From: Bryobacteraceae bacterium
GTDB lineage: Bacteria; Acidobacteriota; Terriglobia; Bryobacterales; Bryobacteraceae
Assembly (NCBI GenBank): GCA_019686145.1
Contig: JADGHK010000045.1
Span: forward strand, 1 to 10,322
Length of the DNA stretch: 10,322 nt
Reading direction: 5' to 3'
The position numbers and the translations under genes are program-made. This document shows positions 6,282 to 10,322 of this stretch, piece after piece. Every line of letters starts with the position of its first letter. Positions within the stretch are counted from its first letter, which is position 1. The notes under the pieces were generated by a model, which did not search any database, was not told the origin of the DNA, and was given only the letters and a program-made list of their open reading frames with translations.

Positions 6282-8194
6282 ATCGTCCCGTACGCCAGAC
6301 CGGCGAACTGCGCGTTGTTGAGGATTTCTTCGGGACGGGCGGCTTGCGGCGCCGGATAACCGGCCTGCCGAAGCCATGCTGCCGCCTCGGCGGCTGTCAG
6401 CGGGGCGTCCCGGTCGGCCGGTTGTGCAGGCGTCTTCCTGCGCTCGGCTTGAAGCACGCGCGACAGCCGGTCCCAGGCTTCGCCTGTGGTCAGCGTCCTG
6501 TTCGGATCGGCCTTGTAGCCCAAGTTCCAGCCTCGTGCGCCGAGCCACTGGAGCGCAGCGAAGGAAGGGTGATCGAAGGGGAGATCCTCGAGGAAGTTGA
6601 TCACACCGCGCCGCTCTACCAGGACCTTCTGGAGCTTAGGGACTGCCACCTTCCGCACGGGAACCTTCTCGTCGATTGCCAGGTGGGCCGCAATCCCCGC
6701 CGCTTCGCCCAGCGCCATAAAGACCGGTTCCATGCGAAGGGCGTTGTAGGCCACATGGCTGCAGGAGCAGGCTACAGGAACAAGCAGCCCGTCTACCTTC
6801 TTCGGTGTCAGAACATTGTAGGGCACTTGGAAAGGCTCGTGCTTCACGAAGAAGTACCCTTCCCGGACGCCCGGATGTGCGGGGTCGTACTTATGATGCG
6901 CGTGCGGGTCGAAGGGCCACTCGACGATTCCGATGGAAGTGCGCTGCACCCGCGTTCTTTGTAACTGAAGATTCACGTCGCCGTCGCGCTCCGTCAGTAT
7001 GTAATCGCCCAGAATCCGGCGGCCCTGGCGGACGTACACCTGCCTCGGGACATGGCCATTGCTCGGCCACTCGTCGCGCGGCCATCCATACTGCCGCGCA
7101 TCTTCCCGTAACGATTCGGGAACCTCCGGATCGTTTTGCAAGAGCCAGATCAGGCCAATGTTGTGGCTCAGATAGCGCTGGTAGATGGCGCGGCGGCGCT
7201 CGACGGTCGCAGTCGGCCACTCCCAGTTTTCCTCTGCCAGGTCGAGCGACTCCGAGGGAACCATCGTATCGGGATGAACGTGGTCGCTGTTCAGCTCGAA
7301 CTTGCCGTTAGGCATCGGATAGACCTGAATGATGTCGCGGAAGCGCTTTGCCCTTCCGGCCCGGATGTCTTCGAGTACAAAGTGATAATCCTCGCGGCGG
7401 TAGTCCTTCGGTCGCTCGATGGGAATGCGTCTCTGCGGGTCGTTCGTCACGTGGAAGCGGAAGCAGAAAGCCTGGGTGGCGTTGTCGGCCTCGCCGGTCG
7501 AGCCCGGCAGAGGCTCCGTTTCGCCGAAGCGCATGTAAATGCGGCCGGCATACTTCTCCCCATATTCGGCCCGGCTCTCCCTTCCCGTTCGGAAGGGCGC
7601 CCCTGCCGCGGCGGCAAGGTCTCCTTCGTAGGTGGTGTCGATGAACACACTTGCGTTCACCTTCACCGTTTGTCCCGGCCGCGACGTGTCTGCGAACTCA
7701 GCGCTGGCCAGCCGTCCGCGCTCGACGTTAGCCCGCTCGAGTTGGTGCTGCAGCATCAGCCGGATTCGCCGGCCCTCTCCCGCAATCATGTCGTGGAAAA
7801 TCTTTTCGGCGGCACTGGCTTCATACCAATAGCCGTCGCGGCACAGCTTCACATTGGGCTTTTCGGGATTGTTCCTGTCGAAATCTTCGTAGTACCTGAC
7901 CACTCGCCGAGTAAATTCATAAAACAGTCCCCCGACTGCCTGGCGCTTGCCAATGTCCGCATTCGTCAGCCCGTTCGAGACGATACCGCCGATGTGGTCT
8001 TCGTGCGCAAGGAGAATGACATTCCGGCCAAGGCGGGCAGCCGCGACTGCCGAAGCAATTCCTGCGGGCGTCGCGCCATAGATCGCGACATCACACGAAA
8101 CTTCCGAAATGGTGGCGGTCCTGCCAGGCGAGCTTGCCGCGGCTGCGCCCGCAAGTGTTCGACGGAGAAACCCGCGCCGGGAAACTGTTTTCAT
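6260..8194 (-). CDS. Tat-exported FAD-dependent oxidoreductase (FAD_oxidored / xanthan-lyase-like family)
   Basis: From the ATG at 8194 this is 644 residues. A GTG at 8203 would add three residues, but neither start has a clear Shine-Dalgarno; ATG is preferred because it places the twin-arginine signal SRRGFLRR at residues 5-12, followed by an Ala-rich segment. The Rossmann FAD site is VAIYGATPAGIASAVAAA (36-53), with Thr where the middle Gly of GxGxxG would be, as is usual in this family. Further family blocks are GGIVSNGLTNAD (69-80), VFIDTTYEGDLAAAAGAP (183-200), which resembles the second flavin-contact region, and CSCSHVAYNALRMEP (476-490) with GEAAGIAAH (496-504). The product is expected to be a folded, exported periplasmic flavoprotein. 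Relatives are often annotated as xanthan lyases, but that substrate is unproven. Residues 537-581 resemble a surface-layer homology repeat. The gene is divergent from the acyl-CoA dehydrogenase gene and convergent with the DUF72 gene. Confidence 0.9.
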   Translation of the reverse strand: MKTVSRRGFLRRTLAGAAAASSPGRTATISEVSCDVAIYGATPAGIASAVAAARLGRNVILLAHEDHIGGIVSNGLTNADIGKRQAVGGLFYEFTRRVVRYYEDFDRNNPEKPNVKLCRDGYWYEASAAEKIFHDMIAGEGRRIRLMLQHQLERANVERGRLASAEFADTSRPGQTVKVNASVFIDTTYEGDLAAAAGAPFRTGRESRAEYGEKYAGRIYMRFGETEPLPGSTGEADNATQAFCFRFHVTNDPQRRIPIERPKDYRREDYHFVLEDIRAGRAKRFRDIIQVYPMPNGKFELNSDHVHPDTMVPSESLDLAEENWEWPTATVERRRAIYQRYLSHNIGLIWLLQNDPEVPESLREDARQYGWPRDEWPSNGHVPRQVYVRQGRRILGDYILTERDGDVNLQLQRTRVQRTSIGIVEWPFDPHAHHKYDPAHPGVREGYFFVKHEPFQVPYNVLTPKKVDGLLVPVACSCSHVAYNALRMEPVFMALGEAAGIAAHLAIDEKVPVRKVAVPKLQKVLVERRGVINFLEDLPFDHPSFAALQWLGARGWNLGYKADPNRTLTTGEAWDRLSRVLQAERRKTPAQPADRDAPLTAAEAAAWLRQAGYPAPQAARPEEILNNAQFAGLAYGTMTAALRS

Positions 8195-8243
8195 GCCAAC
8201 CACTTTATCGCAGCAGCCACGTCGTACCGTGAAATCGCTTGGG

Positions 8244-8272
8244 TGGACATCCTCGATCCGCCGGACTAGGCT
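8244..8272 (+). promoter_or_regulatory. Candidate sigma70-type promoter for the acyl-CoA dehydrogenase gene
   Basis: TGGACA (8244-8249, five of six matches to TTGACA) lies 17 bp before TAGGCT (8267-8272), which keeps the T, A and final T most important in a -10 box. The predicted start is near 8279, leaving about 25 nt of leader with the Shine-Dalgarno AGGGAG at 8290-8295. It is the only spacing-compatible pair noticed in this divergent gap and rests on consensus matching alone. Confidence 0.35.
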
Positions 8273-8304
8273 GAAAGAAGCACTCCCCGAGGGAGAGCAT
8301 TCCG

Positions 8305-9489
8305 ATGCCGATCGCAGCAGAGCCTCTTCAAGGTGACGCCAGGCCGCTCACTCACCTGAGCGAGGAAGAATCGATGTTTCAAGCGGCGGTGCGCCGTTTC
8401 GCTGTGGAACAGATTGCTCCTCACGTTCGGGAAATGGACGAACAGGGGATTTTTAGGAAGGATCTCCTGCGCCAGATGTTTGAGCTTGGCTTGATGGGCA
8501 TCGATATCCCCGAGGAATACGGGGGCCAGGGCGGGACCTTCTTTCAGGCGGTGCTGGCTGTCGAGGAGATTGCCGCGGTGGATCCTTCGGCCGCTGTGAT
8601 CGTTGATGTGCAGAACACGCTGGTCAACAACGCGGTACAGCGGTGGGCGAATGAGGACCAGAAGCGGCGTTACCTGCCGAAGCTGGCGACGGATACAGTC
8701 GGAGCGTACGCCCTGTCGGAAGCAGGTTCCGGATCCGACGCCTTTGCCCTTGCGACGCGCGCCGTCGATCAGGGAGATCACTTTGTACTCACCGGCCGGA
8801 AGCTTTGGATTACGAACGCGGCGGAAGCGGGCCTCTTTCTGGTATTTGCGAACGCAAATCCGGAGGCCGGATACAAAGGCATCACCTGCTTCCTCGTCGA
8901 GCGGGACTTCCCCGGGTTTCAGGTTGGCAAGAAGGAGGATAAGCTTGGCATCCGGGCGTCCTCAACGTGTGAGCTGATCCTTGACGGTTGCCGCGTTCCG
9001 AAAGAGAACGTGATGGGTGAAGTGGGCAAAGGCTACAAGGTTGCCATTGAAACGCTGAACGAGGGGCGGATCGCAATCGGTGCCCAGATGGTTGGTTTGG
9101 CGAGGGCAGCCCTCGGACACGCCATTGCCTATGCGAAGCAGCGAAAGCAGTTTGGAAAGCCCATCGCGGAGTTTCAGGGCGTTCAGTTTGACCTTGCCCG
9201 CATGGCCGTGGACGTCGAGGCCGCCCGGCTGCTTGTTTACAACGCGGCCCGCCTGCGCGACGCCGGAAAACCGTTCGTGACCGAGGCAGCCATGGCAAAA
9301 TATTTCAGCTCCCAGATTGCGGAAACCGTAGCGTCCCGCGCCGTTGAAATCTTCGGCGGCGTGGGATTCACGAAGGATTACCCGGTGGAGAAGCTTTACC
9401 GGGATGCCAAGATCGGCCGTATTTACGAAGGCGCAAGCAACCTCCAGCTTGCAACCATCGCTAAACAGATTTTAGAGAAACCGGTCTAA
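8305..9489 (+). CDS. Acyl-CoA dehydrogenase, short/branched-chain (ACADSB-like)
   Basis: This FAD enzyme, 394 aa, oxidises acyl-CoA to trans-2-enoyl-CoA and passes electrons to electron-transfer flavoprotein. It acts in the cytoplasm in beta-oxidation or branched-chain amino-acid breakdown. Domains are in the standard order: an alpha-helical N-terminal domain (about 19-132), a beta domain with signature YALSEAGSGSD (135-145) and the flavin-contact KLWIT (166-170), then a C-terminal helical domain with RKQFGKPIAEFQ (280-291). The catalytic base is expected to be Glu375 in RIYEGASN (372-379). Similarity to animal short/branched-chain dehydrogenase is striking by eye: GYKGITCFLV, KLGIRASSTC, LNEGRI, GKPF.TEA.MAKY and KDYPVEK all recur. 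This favours 2-methylbutyryl-CoA or short straight chains as substrate, which is inferred. The start ATG has AGGGAG nine bases upstream. The next gene follows after 30 bp, so they probably share a transcript. Confidence 0.96.
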   Translation: MPIAAEPLQGDARPLTHLSEEESMFQAAVRRFAVEQIAPHVREMDEQGIFRKDLLRQMFELGLMGIDIPEEYGGQGGTFFQAVLAVEEIAAVDPSAAVIVDVQNTLVNNAVQRWANEDQKRRYLPKLATDTVGAYALSEAGSGSDAFALATRAVDQGDHFVLTGRKLWITNAAEAGLFLVFANANPEAGYKGITCFLVERDFPGFQVGKKEDKLGIRASSTCELILDGCRVPKENVMGEVGKGYKVAIETLNEGRIAIGAQMVGLARAALGHAIAYAKQRKQFGKPIAEFQGVQFDLARMAVDVEAARLLVYNAARLRDAGKPFVTEAAMAKYFSSQIAETVASRAVEIFGGVGFTKDYPVEKLYRDAKIGRIYEGASNLQLATIAKQILEKPV

Positions 9490-9519
9490 ATACACGAACG
9501 TCGGAGGCATTGAGGGATT

Positions 9520-10311
9520 ATGGCGAGATTGTTCCCGCTAGCCGCAGCCGCCGGGTTGGCGCTCGCGCTGCATCTGCCATCCTTTGCCGATGGGGAGGAC
9601 CTCAGTCCGGCTGAAATTCAGCAGATCATTGAGAAGTTCGCAGCCAAAGAAGCCGAGTTTGCACGCGCCCGGGAAAACTACACCTATCGCCAGAGCGTCC
9701 GCTTCCTGGAACTCGATAACGGCGGGAACGTTGTTGGGAAATGGGAAGTGGTTTCGGACATTATCTTTGGAGGGGACGGGAAACGCACCGAACGCGTCGT
9801 CCGGGCTCCTGTGCCCACGCTCAGGAACATCATTCTCGAGCCCGAGGACGAGCAGGACCTGCGCAATGTGCAGCCGTTCGTCTTACAAACCAAGGACTTG
9901 CCCAAGTACGACATCCGTTATCTCGGCAAAGAGACGCTGGATGAGATTCCCTGCTATGTGTTTTCCGTAAAGCCCAAGAAGCTTGAGAAGGGAGAGCGGT
10001 ACTTTCAGGGGCAGATTTGGGTGGACGACCGCGATTTGCAGATCGTAAAGACGTACGGGCGGGGTGTTGGCATCAAGCGCAACAAGAACAGCCAGTACCC
10101 CAAGTTCGAGACCTACCGCGAGCAGATCGACGGCAAGTACTGGTTCCCGACGTATACGATTGCAAACGACACGCTGCACTTTGAGAATGGGTCGATTCCC
10201 ATCAAGATGACGGTGAAATACGAGGACTACAAGCAGTTCAAAGCCGACACCGTCATCACCTTCACCGACCCTGCCATCGAGCAGCCGAAGCCCGAACCGA
10301 AGAAACCATAA
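9520..10311 (+). CDS. Secreted outer-membrane lipoprotein-sorting-like protein
   Basis: The 263-residue protein begins with a Sec-type signal peptide: Arg3, a hydrophobic Ala/Leu stretch to about 19, and likely cleavage after SFA (23/24). There is no lipobox Cys, so it is probably soluble in the periplasm. The mature part starts with a charged helix (about 29-52) and continues as alternating beta strands such as ENYTYRQSVRFLEL (52-65), YLGKETLDEIPCYVFSV (134-150), GQIWVDDRDLQIVKTYGR (164-181) and GKYWFPTYTIAND (205-217). That pattern resembles the LolA/LolB-like half-barrel of outer-membrane lipoprotein-sorting proteins, which are numerous in Acidobacteriota. It ends in a short Pro/Lys/Glu tail (EQPKPEPKKP). 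A GGAGG lies 12 nt before the ATG and a GAGGG 3 nt before it. Spacing of 30 bp after the dehydrogenase gene suggests co-transcription, although no functional link is obvious. The ligand is unknown. Confidence 0.85.
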   Translation: MARLFPLAAAAGLALALHLPSFADGEDLSPAEIQQIIEKFAAKEAEFARARENYTYRQSVRFLELDNGGNVVGKWEVVSDIIFGGDGKRTERVVRAPVPTLRNIILEPEDEQDLRNVQPFVLQTKDLPKYDIRYLGKETLDEIPCYVFSVKPKKLEKGERYFQGQIWVDDRDLQIVKTYGRGVGIKRNKNSQYPKFETYREQIDGKYWFPTYTIANDTLHFENGSIPIKMTVKYEDYKQFKADTVITFTDPAIEQPKPEPKKP

Positions 10312-10322
10312 TCACTTAGGGC

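Noticed and set aside
7136..8269. 377-codon plus-strand open frame antisense to the FAD oxidoreductase gene
   Set aside because: It lies almost wholly opposite a gene with clear family motifs, its translation shows no recognisable domain, and long antisense frames are common in GC-rich coding DNA.
1..10322. CRISPR array, tRNA/rRNA genes, insertion sequence or attachment site
   Set aside because: No regularly spaced repeats, cloverleaf-like tracts, transposase-like proteins or paired terminal repeats were noticed on reading through the window.

Overview
The window is about 10.3 kb of moderately GC-rich bacterial DNA. It holds six protein genes, five complete and one cut by the left edge, plus one plausible small coupled ORF. 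The gene set points to a Gram-negative, outer-membrane bacterium, most likely an Acidobacteriota of the Bryobacterales/Solibacter type. The indications are a TonB-dependent receptor with an N-terminal carboxypeptidase-regulatory domain, a Tat-exported FAD-dependent oxidoreductase of the xanthan-lyase-like family, and a secreted protein resembling acidobacterial outer-membrane lipoprotein-sorting paralogs. This placement is inferred from family content; there is no rRNA or other marker to confirm it.

Left region (2-2533, + strand): the C-terminal 843 codons of a very large SF1 helicase. It carries helicase motifs II to VI, a Vsr-like/MTES_1575 nuclease domain and a DUF3320 module. This is the architecture of DUF4011-helicase-Vsr proteins, which have been reported as single-gene antiphage defence (Hhe type). 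The Walker A motif and any DUF4011 domain lie left of the window. It is the only accessory, defence-like gene seen, and it ends 36 bp before the stop of a convergent gene.

Middle region (2570-8194): a minus-strand TonB-dependent outer-membrane receptor is divergent from a plus-strand DUF72 (YecE-like) gene. The 194-bp gap between them holds a candidate receptor promoter, a 17-bp inverted repeat and a 30-codon ORF whose stop overlaps the DUF72 start by one base. DUF72 converges on a minus-strand Tat-exported FAD-dependent oxidoreductase that ends in an SLH-like segment.

Right region (8305-10311, + strand): an acyl-CoA dehydrogenase very like the short/branched-chain type (ACADSB) is followed after 30 bp by a secreted protein of the outer-membrane lipoprotein-sorting type. 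These two are probably co-transcribed. A promoter-like pair sits in the 110-bp divergent gap before the dehydrogenase.

Apart from those two genes there is no sign of a shared pathway. The strands alternate and the products act in defence, outer-membrane uptake, exported redox chemistry and fatty or branched-chain acyl-CoA oxidation. I do not see a clearly new multi-gene system. The best leads are the truncated defence helicase with whatever lies to its left, the coupled small ORF, and the unusual ends of the receptor and the oxidoreductase. No tRNA, rRNA, CRISPR array, transposase or attachment site was recognised. There is no gene-free stretch longer than 300 bases.
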